Part shown: piece after piece, positions 1-5,985 of the stretch
Numbering within the stretch: position 1 is the stretch's first letter
Layout of the letters: each line of letters opens with the position of its first letter
NCBI GenBank assembly: GCA_027311485.1
Contig: DAICYU010000174.1
Location: forward strand, 338-7,801
Source of the DNA: Acetobacteraceae bacterium
GTDB taxonomy: Bacteria; Pseudomonadota; Alphaproteobacteria; Acetobacterales; Acetobacteraceae
Direction: 5' to 3'
DNA length: 7,464 nt
Program-made: the position numbers and the translations under genes
The notes under the pieces: generated by a model
What the model was told of the DNA's origin: nothing
The model's input: the letters and a program-made list of their open reading frames with translations, nothing else
The model's database searches: none

Positions 1-1001
1 CCGCTGAAAAGACCCGCCACATCATGCTGGGCTCCGGTGTCACCAGCCTGCCGTATCATCATCCGCTGCTGGTGGCACAGCGCTTCGTGCAGCTGGATCA
101 CATGACCCGCGGCCGAGCGATGCTGGGTTGCGGGCCGGGCGCGCTGGTGTCCGATGCCTACATGATGGGGATCGAGGCCGAACAGCAGCGGCGCATGATG
201 GACGAATCCCTGGGCGCCATCATGGCCCTGCTGGCCTGCCAGGAACCGGTCACCATCAAGACCGACTGGTTCACGCTGCGTGAAGCACGGTTGCATCTGA
301 AACCATACACCAAGGGCGGGTTTCCGATCGCGGTGGCAAGCGCAACGACCCCGGCCGGCGTGCTGGCCGCGGGCAAGCACGGGGTCGGCCTGCTGTCGCT
401 GGGCGCCGGCCTGCCTGGCGGTCCGACGAAGCTGGCCGAATACTGGCAGATGGGCGAAGCCGAGGCGGCCCGGTACGGCAAGACGCTGAACCGCGACAAT
501 TGGCGGCTGGTGATCAACATGCACTGCGCCGAAACCGATGAACAGGCCATCGCCGAATGCCGCCACGGCGAGCGTCTTGAAACACTCACCTACTTCAGCG
601 AAACGCTTGGCCGTCCCCCCATGCGCAGCGAAAATCCGCTGGCTGAAGGCCGCGCCACCGGATCGACCCTGGTGGGTTCACCTGAAACCATCGCGGCGGG
701 GATCGAGCGTCTGCTGTCGCTGACCGGCGGCGGGGCAGGGGCGGTGCTGTTCCGCAGCCATGAATGGGCGAACCGGGAGCAGACGCTGCGCAGTTATGAG
801 CTGTTCGCCCGCTGGGTGATGCCGAAGTTCCAGGGCAGCATCGAAACCACCACCGCATCCCGTGAATGGTGCAGCGAAAACCGTGCCGGCATCTTCGGCC
901 CGTCGATGTCAGCCCTGCGCAAGGCCTTCGTCGATGCCGGGCAGGAGGTGCCCGACCATATGCGGCTGCGCCTGCATACCGGGAAAACCGACCTGTCGTA
1001 G
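1..1001 (+). CDS. LLM class flavin-dependent oxidoreductase (luciferase-like monooxygenase), 5'-truncated by window edge
   Basis: C-terminal part of a bacterial-luciferase-like TIM-barrel monooxygenase, a family that uses reduced flavin and O2 to oxidise small organic substrates in the cytoplasm. The frame is open from base 3 (codons A-E-K-T-R-H-I precede the first ATG at 24), and the text around that ATG, HIMLGSGVTSLPYHHPL, is internal family sequence (a barrel strand followed by the PYHHPL stretch). The real start therefore lies left of the window. Visible hallmarks are VAQRFVQLDHMTRGRAMLGCGPG, with the L-D-x-M-x-x-G-R signature, and a later GSPETIAAGIERLL helix typical of the LLM C-terminus. 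It resembles the limonene-monooxygenase-like branch, but the substrate cannot be read from sequence. It ends with TAG and converges on the secreted hydrolase gene to its right. It is clearly divergent from the second LLM protein at 3592-4833 and so not a recent duplicate. Confidence 0.9.
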   Translation, partial: AEKTRHIMLGSGVTSLPYHHPLLVAQRFVQLDHMTRGRAMLGCGPGALVSDAYMMGIEAEQQRRMMDESLGAIMALLACQEPVTIKTDWFTLREARLHLKPYTKGGFPIAVASATTPAGVLAAGKHGVGLLSLGAGLPGGPTKLAEYWQMGEAEAARYGKTLNRDNWRLVINMHCAETDEQAIAECRHGERLETLTYFSETLGRPPMRSENPLAEGRATGSTLVGSPETIAAGIERLLSLTGGGAGAVLFRSHEWANREQTLRSYELFARWVMPKFQGSIETTTASREWCSENRAGIFGPSMSALRKAFVDAGQEVPDHMRLRLHTGKTDLS

Positions 1002-1071
1002 GCGTGGCGCATGATCGCCTGACGCTGCCGGGCGAAAGGCGTGAATCCTGCGACTCAACGATGACGTCCAG

Positions 1072-1104
1072 ATCATGATCGGGTCACCTTGACCCGATCA
1101 TGAT
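1072..1104. terminator. Perfect 15-bp inverted repeat between convergent genes, probable terminator
   Basis: Arms ATCATGATCGGGTCA (1072-1086) and TGACCCGATCATGAT (1090-1104) pair perfectly around the 3-base loop CCT. The structure lies 70 bases after the LLM stop, and the hydrolase gene converges on it from the right. A T-rich patch (CCCTTTGTTTT, 1109-1119) follows on + after a short gap, while the - side has no T tract. Termination of the + transcript is therefore the better supported role, with two-way insulation possible. The outer half of each arm is nearly self-palindromic (GATCATGATC at 1071-1080), so a protein-binding site is an alternative. Confidence 0.55.
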
Positions 1105-1208
1105 ACGTGCCCTTTGTTTTCAGTTGCCTGCTGGCCCCATATGTCCGTCGACAACGCAACGAAATCCGGGGTCAGGACACTGGCGGCAGCCGTCAGGACG
1201 GGCACCAT

Positions 1209-1244
1209 CTATCGGCAGGATAGCATCCGTCCCTGTGCCGGATG
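1209..1244 (-). terminator. Two adjacent small hairpins downstream of the secreted hydrolase gene
   Basis: CTATC/GATAG (1209-1213 and 1219-1223, 5-base loop) abuts CATCCG/CGGATG (1224-1229 and 1239-1244, 9-base loop). The structures begin about 25 bases past the stop of the hydrolase gene on -. Stems are short and no T tract follows, so termination or 3'-end stabilisation is only a possibility. The rest of 1002-1268 holds no credible gene. It does contain GTCAGGAC twice (1171-1178 and 1192-1199). Confidence 0.25.
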
Positions 1245-1268
1245 GCACCCTGCCCTTCGGTGGCGACT

Positions 1269-2852
1269 TCAGAAAGGCAGTGCATCCTGCGGACACACGG
1301 TGCCGACAGCCGGCAGGGCGCCTGACACCAGGTAGTCGCTTTCGATCTGCCCGGCACAGCGGCTCGGGTTCAGCAGCACCGTGTGCCCGAAGCCGTCCAC
1401 CGTCAGCAGACGGCTCTTCGCCAGCTCCTGCGTCAGCGCAACCGCGTCGCTGTAGGGTGTGGACGGATCATGGGTGTTGCCGATCACCAGGATGGTGCCC
1501 GGTGTTGGCGTATTCCAGGGGCCATCATAGGTCTCGGCTGCCTTCGCCTGCCAGTCGGCGCAGGTTTCATCAGCCCACAGCCCATGCAGGCCAATCGGGC
1601 CGGACCGGGCGAGGGTGAAACGGTTCAGCCGGCGGAATGCCTCGGCCCGTGCATTCGGGCTTTCGCCGCATTGAACGGCATTCGCCTGGAAGTCGCTGGT
1701 GTATTTTGAATCGGCCGGTGCCGCCGGAACGGTCGCAGCCGCTGCAGTGGCTGCACTGGCCGCCGGATCGACACCTGTCCAAAGCGCCTGCAGGAACGTC
1801 GCGGCGAATGCCCATCCGGGAAAGCCGGGTTCGGGCAGGGCGGTCGTCAGAACATTGGCCATGGCGGTATACAGGGCGGCATAGTCGATCGTCTTGCCGT
1901 TGAACGATCCGGGCGTCGTCTTTATCCGTGCCGCCAGCGTGACGAATTTCGCATGCGTGCCAGCGGCATCGCCGGTCGAAAATGCACATGCCCCCAGGCC
2001 GGCCTGACCACACCGGTCCAGGAACGCATCCAGCGAGTCGGCCACCGCGGTGTCGCTGCCGATCCGCAGCGACGTGGTGAGCGCAGGCCGGTCGCCCGGG
2101 CCATTGTTCCATGCCACCGGATCGACAACGCCATCCAGGATCATCGCCCGGACCCGGTCAGGAAACAAATTGGCATAGATCGCGCCCAGCAACGTGCCAT
2201 AGGACGTGCCGAGGTAACTCAACTGCGGCTCGCCCACGGCCTGCCGCAAAAGGTCCATGTCCCGCGCCGTATCCACCGTAGATACGTGCGACAGAAGCGC
2301 ACCGTTCCGGTCCTTGCAGATCCCGGCAAATTGCTTGAAGCGTGCCAGCCAGTCGCTGATCAGGCTGTTGCCGACAGGAAACGTCCGCGTCGGAATGCCT
2401 GTGAAGAACTGGGCCTCATCGGCAGCGCTGGCGAAACACTGCACGGCGGTGCTGGCGTTGGTGCCGCGCGGATCCCAACTGACAATGTCAAAGCGCTGCT
2501 GTGCCGCGGCGGGAAACAGCGACAGAAACGCCGGCAGATCGGTCACGCCGGACCCACCCGGACCGCCCGGGTTGAAGAACAGCGTGCCGATCCTGGCACC
2601 GGGTCCGGTTGCCTTGTGCCGGATCACCGCCAGGTCGATCGTCTGACCATCCGGATGCGCGTAATCGAGCGGGACCTTGGCCGTTGCGCAGTCGAACGAA
2701 TTGGGCTGACTGGGATCGCAAGGTTGCCAGTCAAGCACGGGTACGGCGGGTGCATCCGCCCTGGCCGGTTGAAAAATCCCTGTCGCCGCCCAGGAACAAG
2801 TCAGCCAGGCAACAACAGACACAGCCGCACGCAGATTTCCCGCATCCGGCAC
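1269..2852 (-). CDS. Secreted alpha/beta-hydrolase, TAP-like (tripeptidyl aminopeptidase-type serine hydrolase)
   Basis: 527-residue extracytoplasmic serine hydrolase of the Streptomyces Tap / mycobacterial Hip1-like class (alpha/beta fold with a C-terminal TAP-like domain). Members remove N-terminal peptides or hydrolyse esters outside the cytoplasm. A signal peptide is visible: a short N-region, a hydrophobic core around 9-27, and a likely cleavage after A-R-A (30-32). The oxyanion loop NPGGPGGSG is at 94-102 and DPRG at 127-130. The nucleophile elbow GTSYGT places Ser217. The TAP-like C-terminal part supplies Asp462 in GNTHDPSTPY and His490 in DGFGHT, so the triad is complete. Paired cysteines (C45/C55, and C500-region/C520) suit an oxidising compartment. 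The start is GTG; no in-frame ATG is nearby and an AAGGGAGG site lies 5 bases upstream. It appears monocistronic. Substrate is unknown; esterase rather than peptidase activity is possible. Confidence 0.9.
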   Translation of the reverse strand: MPDAGNLRAAVSVVAWLTCSWAATGIFQPARADAPAVPVLDWQPCDPSQPNSFDCATAKVPLDYAHPDGQTIDLAVIRHKATGPGARIGTLFFNPGGPGGSGVTDLPAFLSLFPAAAQQRFDIVSWDPRGTNASTAVQCFASAADEAQFFTGIPTRTFPVGNSLISDWLARFKQFAGICKDRNGALLSHVSTVDTARDMDLLRQAVGEPQLSYLGTSYGTLLGAIYANLFPDRVRAMILDGVVDPVAWNNGPGDRPALTTSLRIGSDTAVADSLDAFLDRCGQAGLGACAFSTGDAAGTHAKFVTLAARIKTTPGSFNGKTIDYAALYTAMANVLTTALPEPGFPGWAFAATFLQALWTGVDPAASAATAAAATVPAAPADSKYTSDFQANAVQCGESPNARAEAFRRLNRFTLARSGPIGLHGLWADETCADWQAKAAETYDGPWNTPTPGTILVIGNTHDPSTPYSDAVALTQELAKSRLLTVDGFGHTVLLNPSRCAGQIESDYLVSGALPAVGTVCPQDALPF

Positions 2853-2857
2853 GGAAG

Positions 2858-2865
2858 CCTCCCTT
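2858..2865 (-). promoter_or_regulatory. Ribosome binding site fixing the GTG start of the secreted hydrolase
   Basis: Read on -, AAGGGAGG sits 5 bases before the GTG at 2852-2850. The nearest ATG (2845-2843) is out of frame. The signal peptide begins immediately after this GTG, so the non-ATG start is well supported. Confidence 0.75.
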
Positions 2866-2873
2866 GTAATGAA

Positions 2874-2901
2874 ATGATATCGAATCAGGTGCCTGGGTAA
2901 A
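2874..2901 (-). promoter_or_regulatory. Possible sigma-70-type promoter of the secreted hydrolase
   Basis: On -, TTTACC (2901-2896) and TATCAT (2879-2874) are separated by 16 bases, and the -10-like box lies 21 bases before the GTG start. This would give a 5' leader of roughly 15 bases containing the ribosome binding site. It is the most AT-rich stretch of the gap between the two genes. The match was made by eye only. The remainder of 2902-3008 shows no further structure I trust. Confidence 0.35.
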
Positions 2902-3008
2902 TCCTAGGCGATCCCGATCCGCTGGAGACATCATACCGGCGTGAGCGTGAGGAAGACGGCCTGTCGTTGCGCGGTGTCGGGGCAGATCCGCAACAACGGC
3001 CGGCGGTT

Positions 3009-3440
3009 TCAGGCGGTCAGGCGGGCAGCTACCTTGACTGGATCGCTGTCGGTCTGTTCCGGATCCAATTCGTCAGGCAGGATGGTTTCCTTCTCCGCCG
3101 GTTCCTCCGCCATTTCGGCGACGGTGAATTCCACAGCCGCAACGATATGGGCCAGATGCACGGTTGCCAGGGTTGCACCGGGAACGGGCGCACCCAGGAA
3201 GTGCTTGGACCGCCAGGCCAGGTCGATGCCGTCAGGAACCCCGGCGTTGTCCATCAGCACGTCCAGCAGGATCGTGTCTTGCGGCGACTGATGCGCGGCA
3301 ACGATCGAGGTCAGCCGTAACACATCGCCGGTGGTCAGCAGCAGGCCAAACGAACCGCGCAAGCCGATCATCCGCTGGCCCAGCCACGCCGGCAGCATGC
3401 GCTCGATCGTCTCGGGGTCTGTGATCCGTGTCCACGCCAT
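3009..3440 (-). CDS. Hypothetical protein, 143 aa, acidic C-terminal tail
   Basis: I do not recognise this protein. It is predicted soluble and cytoplasmic, with no signal peptide or membrane segment. The first half (MAWTRITDPETIERMLPAWLG onward) looks like a compact alpha/beta domain with a strand-like GLLLTTGDVLRLTSIVAAH stretch. The middle has LGAPVPGATLATVHLAHIVAAVEFTVAE, and the tail from about residue 109 is rich in Glu and Asp (AEEPAEKE, DELDPEQTDSD) and probably disordered. A GGAGGG ribosome binding site 6 bases before the ATG and GC-rich third codon positions support a real gene. A nearer-upstream ATG at 3445-3443 is out of frame and too close to the binding site. The gene stands alone: a hairpin separates it from the upstream LLM gene, and 156 bases separate it from the hydrolase. 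Its middle might be a binding or regulatory domain, but no function can be assigned. Confidence 0.75.
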   Translation of the reverse strand: MAWTRITDPETIERMLPAWLGQRMIGLRGSFGLLLTTGDVLRLTSIVAAHQSPQDTILLDVLMDNAGVPDGIDLAWRSKHFLGAPVPGATLATVHLAHIVAAVEFTVAEMAEEPAEKETILPDELDPEQTDSDPVKVAARLTA

Positions 3441-3457
3441 GCCATACCCTCCGAAAT

Positions 3458-3470
3458 TGTCCCGGGGACA
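3458..3470. promoter_or_regulatory. Short inverted repeat in the leader of the 143-aa gene
   Basis: TGTCCC (3458-3463) and GGGACA (3465-3470) form a perfect 6-bp dyad around one central G, 18 bases upstream of the start codon at 3440 and just before its ribosome binding site. The symmetry and location would fit an operator, but no recognisable regulator site is matched. Confidence 0.3.
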
Positions 3471-3486
3471 TGGGGACGGGGACGGG
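3464..3486 (+). promoter_or_regulatory. G-quadruplex-type motif upstream of the 143-aa gene
   Basis: Four G-runs on + (3464-3467, 3472-3475, 3478-3481, 3484-3486) are separated by loops of 4, 2 and 2 bases. This satisfies the usual rule for a foldable G-quadruplex. + is the template strand for the 143-aa gene, whose start is 24 bases away, so folding could affect its transcription. GGGGAC repeats three times in tandem-like fashion here. I see no convincing -35/-10 pair in 3441-3536. Confidence 0.4.
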
Positions 3487-3536
3487 CATTGTCACGCCGC
3501 GCAATAGGCTTTCAGCCGCGGCCTCTCTATTGGCGT

Positions 3537-3574
3537 CGGGCGGCTTCCCCCGTTAAAGCGCGGGAAGCCGCCCG
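3537..3574 (-). terminator. GC-rich 13-bp hairpin closing the hydrolase-LLM unit
   Basis: CGGGCGGCTTCCC (3537-3549) pairs perfectly with GGGAAGCCGCCCG (3562-3574) around a 12-base loop. On - it begins 17 bases after the TAG of the LLM gene, the usual place for an intrinsic terminator. The exit side has no T tract, so it would be a T-less terminator or an mRNA 3'-end stabiliser. It separates the LLM gene from the 143-aa gene. Confidence 0.6.
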
Positions 3575-3591
3575 GTATGCACACAGTAATC

Positions 3592-4833
3592 CTATTCCGC
3601 CGCCGCCTGCCGCTGAGCGAGGTCGGTTGAATAGCGGAGGTGGACGGGGGCATCCGCCTCCCACGGGTCTTTCAGGCCGAGGCCGGCGCCGAATTCCTTG
3701 ATCGCCGGCATCACCTCGCCGCACAGCAGTTTGATGCAGCGCTGGCGGTCTTCCTTGCTGACGTTGCCGTCGTTCGCCCAGATGCCCATGATGCCGGGAC
3801 GAGTGTTCTCGACGACATATTTCAGCCGCTCGATCACCTGGTCCGGCGTGCCGGCGATGATCATTGTGCTGGCGATCTGGTCCTCAAAAGTCGGGTTGCC
3901 ACGGGGATTTTTCGCCCGCCCGACGGCGAACTGCACGAAATTGCGCCGCCCGGTCGGCGAGAAGTAGCCCGACGGATTGGCCCACACTGGATGCGCCAGC
4001 CCGGTGAACTCGCCCTGCATCCACATGAACTGGCGGGCGTTGCGCAGCGCCTTTTCTTCCGTGTCCTGAACATGCACGCGGATCAGGTAGCCGAAGTTCT
4101 CTGGCCCCGCGGTGTAGCCGCACTCCGACGCGGTTTGGGAGTAGAGGTCCCAGATCGCCTTGGTGGCATCGATCGCCGTATTCAGCGCGATATAGGGATA
4201 GCGCTGCTGCGCGGTCCAGATCACCGTTTCCTTCGACAGCACGCCGGGGATCCACACACGCGGATACGGCTTTTGCATCGGCACGGCCCAGGGGTTCACG
4301 ACACGGTGCTGGTAATGCGTCCCTTCCCACCGAAACGGTCCGGGTTCGGTCCAGATCTTCTGGATCAGGTCGTGCGCTTCAATAAAGCGTTCACGGTTAA
4401 AGGCGGGGTTCACGCCGCTGGCCAGCTGTTCCTGCCCGCCGCCGCGCACGAAGCCCGAGACCAGCCGGCCTTTCGAGATCATGTCGATCATCGACAATTC
4501 TTCCGACAGCCGCACCGGATTTTCCGCCAGCGGCAGCGGGTTGCCCAGGATGACGATCTTCACCCGTTTCGTCATCGCAGCCAGGATCGAAGCAAAGATG
4601 TTCGTCTTCGCCTGCATGCAGAACGGCGCGTTATGATGCTCGTTCAGCATGATGCCGTCAGCGCCGTATTCTTCGGCCAGCAGGTAGTCCTCGATGTATT
4701 CGTTATACAGCCGGCTGCCTTCCAGCGGATCGTAATGCTTGTTGGAGAATGTCAACGCCGTGGCGCCGTATTTCAGCCCTTCCTGCGCATCGTAGGCGGA
4801 CATCGGCTGCTCGGTGAAATACATCATATGCAT
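3592..4833 (-). CDS. LLM class flavin-dependent oxidoreductase (luciferase-like monooxygenase), 413 aa
   Basis: Complete bacterial-luciferase-like TIM-barrel flavoenzyme, expected to use reduced FMN or a similar flavin with O2 on a small organic substrate in the cytoplasm. The first strand MHMMYFTEQP is followed by LAEEYGADGIMLNEHHNAPF (the EHH motif of luciferase-type active sites, 65-67), then ILGNPLPLAENPVRLSEEL (95-113) and MIDMISKGRLVSGFVRGGG (115-133). The family C-terminal helix IIAGTPDQVIERL is also present. Length is normal or slightly long for the group. The first of three near-adjacent ATG codons is chosen because GAGGAGG lies 7 bases upstream. It is second in a unit after the alpha/beta-hydrolase-fold gene (96-base gap, same strand) and is followed by a hairpin. 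No intact reductase gene is nearby, so reduced flavin must come from elsewhere. Exact substrate is unknown; I recall closely similar proteins next to such hydrolases in other alphaproteobacteria. Confidence 0.93.
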   Translation of the reverse strand: MHMMYFTEQPMSAYDAQEGLKYGATALTFSNKHYDPLEGSRLYNEYIEDYLLAEEYGADGIMLNEHHNAPFCMQAKTNIFASILAAMTKRVKIVILGNPLPLAENPVRLSEELSMIDMISKGRLVSGFVRGGGQEQLASGVNPAFNRERFIEAHDLIQKIWTEPGPFRWEGTHYQHRVVNPWAVPMQKPYPRVWIPGVLSKETVIWTAQQRYPYIALNTAIDATKAIWDLYSQTASECGYTAGPENFGYLIRVHVQDTEEKALRNARQFMWMQGEFTGLAHPVWANPSGYFSPTGRRNFVQFAVGRAKNPRGNPTFEDQIASTMIIAGTPDQVIERLKYVVENTRPGIMGIWANDGNVSKEDRQRCIKLLCGEVMPAIKEFGAGLGLKDPWEADAPVHLRYSTDLAQRQAAAE

Positions 4834-4929
4834 GGCGGAGCCTCCTCTGGTTTGGTTCTGGAACCTGATCGGACCGGGCGGAACGACGACTGGGCGTCAT
4901 TACGCGATAATGCAACGGGCCGACGCGGC
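4834..4929 (-). other. Intergenic gap of the hydrolase-LLM unit with small dyad
   Basis: Contains the LLM ribosome binding site (GAGGAGG at 4847-4841 on -) and a 15-base dyad, CATTA/TAATG around CGCGA (4898-4912). The gap is long for tightly coupled genes, so a secondary promoter or processing site is possible, but I found no clear -35/-10 pair and no terminator. Confidence 0.3.
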
Positions 4930-5709
4930 TCAGTGCTGTGTCAGGAAATCGGCGGTCAGCTGGGCGACGACATCGGGCTTTTCCATTTCGGCAAAATGGC
5001 CGCATTCAGGGATGGTGGTCAGGGTCGCGTTGTGCAGCGCCTTCGCATAGGCGTGGCCGGCGCTGACCGGCACGATCCGGTCGTCATCGCCCCAGATCAC
5101 CAGGGCAGGGGACCGCACGCCGCCCAGCAGATGCGGCAGGGTCTGGCTATACATGTAGGGCTTCCAGGCGGTGCGGAAGCTCATCTCCCGGGCGATGTCC
5201 CAGGCTTCCAGTTGATCGACGGACACATCGCCGTAGATCGCCTCGAACGCCGCCGGTTTGTGGAATCCCGCTTTCGGATAGTCGATGTAGGAGACAATGG
5301 ATTGGTCGGCGATTTCGCCCTCGGGCGGCTTGATGCCCATGGCGCCGATCAGCACCAGCTTGCGGTACAGCGTCGGCGCCTGGCTCGCCATCTCGGCCGC
5401 AATCCAGCCGCCGAAGCCAAGGCCAACCAGCGACACGCCGTGCAGGTCCAGATCGGCCAGCAGCCAGGCATGGATGGCCGCGATGTCACGCGGATGGCGC
5501 AGCCATTCCGGCCGCTGCGACTTGCCCCAGCCCGGATGATGCGGTACCAGAACATCGAAGCGTTCGGCCAAAGCGTCGTAGAACGTCAGGTGGTCAGGCG
5601 TGCCGATATCATGATGCAGCACCAGCACCGCGGGGCCACTGCCCGCACGCGAAAGATGCAGGCCGCAGCCGGCAATTTCTTGGGTTGTCTCGGTCCAGGT
5701 GACACTCAT
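4930..5709 (-). CDS. Alpha/beta-hydrolase-fold protein lacking the nucleophile (Gly98 in place of Ser)
   Basis: 259 residues with a standard alpha/beta-hydrolase core: strand VLVLHHDIG (28-36) with an oxyanion-type loop, LVPHHPGWGKS (54-64), nucleophile elbow LVGLGFGGW (94-102), cap region about 125-195, WGDDDRIVP (206-214) with candidate acid Asp210, and GHFAEMEKP (237-245) with His238. At the elbow the consensus G-x-S-x-G reads G96-L-G98-F-G100; the codon is GGC at 5416-5418, confirmed from the bases. Serine hydrolysis by the normal mechanism is therefore unlikely. From memory, close relatives beside LLM oxidoreductases share this VGLGFGG elbow, so it is probably a family trait and not decay. 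Likely roles are a cofactor-free lyase or oxygenase step, general acid/base chemistry, or substrate binding for the LLM partner. No signal peptide. ATG start has AGAGGAAA about 10 bases upstream. It is the first gene of the unit. Confidence 0.92.
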   Translation of the reverse strand: MSVTWTETTQEIAGCGLHLSRAGSGPAVLVLHHDIGTPDHLTFYDALAERFDVLVPHHPGWGKSQRPEWLRHPRDIAAIHAWLLADLDLHGVSLVGLGFGGWIAAEMASQAPTLYRKLVLIGAMGIKPPEGEIADQSIVSYIDYPKAGFHKPAAFEAIYGDVSVDQLEAWDIAREMSFRTAWKPYMYSQTLPHLLGGVRSPALVIWGDDDRIVPVSAGHAYAKALHNATLTTIPECGHFAEMEKPDVVAQLTADFLTQH

Positions 5710-5985
5710 CCGGGTGTTTCCTCTTTTTCGCCGATTTCCGGCCGAGGATACTCACGGGTAGCACACCCTGTCGAATCCGCTCGGCGGAATGCGGGCCAGA
5801 ACCCGCGCGGGGGTGGCTGGTGCCGCACGTGGCGGCGTGCCAAACATTGCCGCGGGATAAGCGAATCCATACCAGATTAGAAAATTGTCATGCCGTAATA
5901 ACGAACAGGTGATGAGTGTCCTGCATCGTCCGGCCCATGTCCGGTGTTTCTTCTGTCCTAACGCAAGAGGCCTGTTCGCCGCGCC
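5710..5985. promoter_or_regulatory. Divergent intergenic region between the hydrolase-LLM unit and DedA
   Basis: 276 bases separate two oppositely transcribed starts, so promoters for both directions should lie here. The AT-richer patch at about 5870-5905 (AGATTAGAAAATTGTCATG, then GTAATAACG) is the most promoter-like part, with TTGTCA at 5885-5890 a possible + strand -35, but no -10 box at good spacing is convincing. Small dyads occur, such as GGGT/ACCC at 5756-5768. No credible gene is present. Confidence 0.3.

Noticed and set aside
1100..1618. 172-residue + frame starting in the intergenic inverted repeat
   Set aside because: Mostly antisense to the hydrolase 3' end, composition is Pro/Arg/Ser-rich, and no ribosome binding site is seen.
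1953..2900. 315-residue open frame on +, antisense to the secreted hydrolase
   Set aside because: Arg-rich product without family features; the opposite strand encodes a complete signal-peptide hydrolase with an intact triad.
2941..3008. Terminator after the 143-aa gene
   Set aside because: Only 3-5 bp stems such as CCG/CGG and TTGCG/CGCAA are present, with no T tract; not distinguishable from chance at this GC content.
5816..5855. Possible sigma-54 (-24/-12) site in the divergent region
   Set aside because: GG and GC pairs occur, but either the spacing is wrong or the flanking consensus is missing.
3640..5880. 746-residue open frame on +, antisense to the hydrolase-LLM unit
   Set aside because: Long stop-free antisense frames are common opposite GC-rich genes. 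Its translation is rich in Arg, His and Gln with no domain pattern, and both - strand genes are clear family members with good ribosome binding sites.
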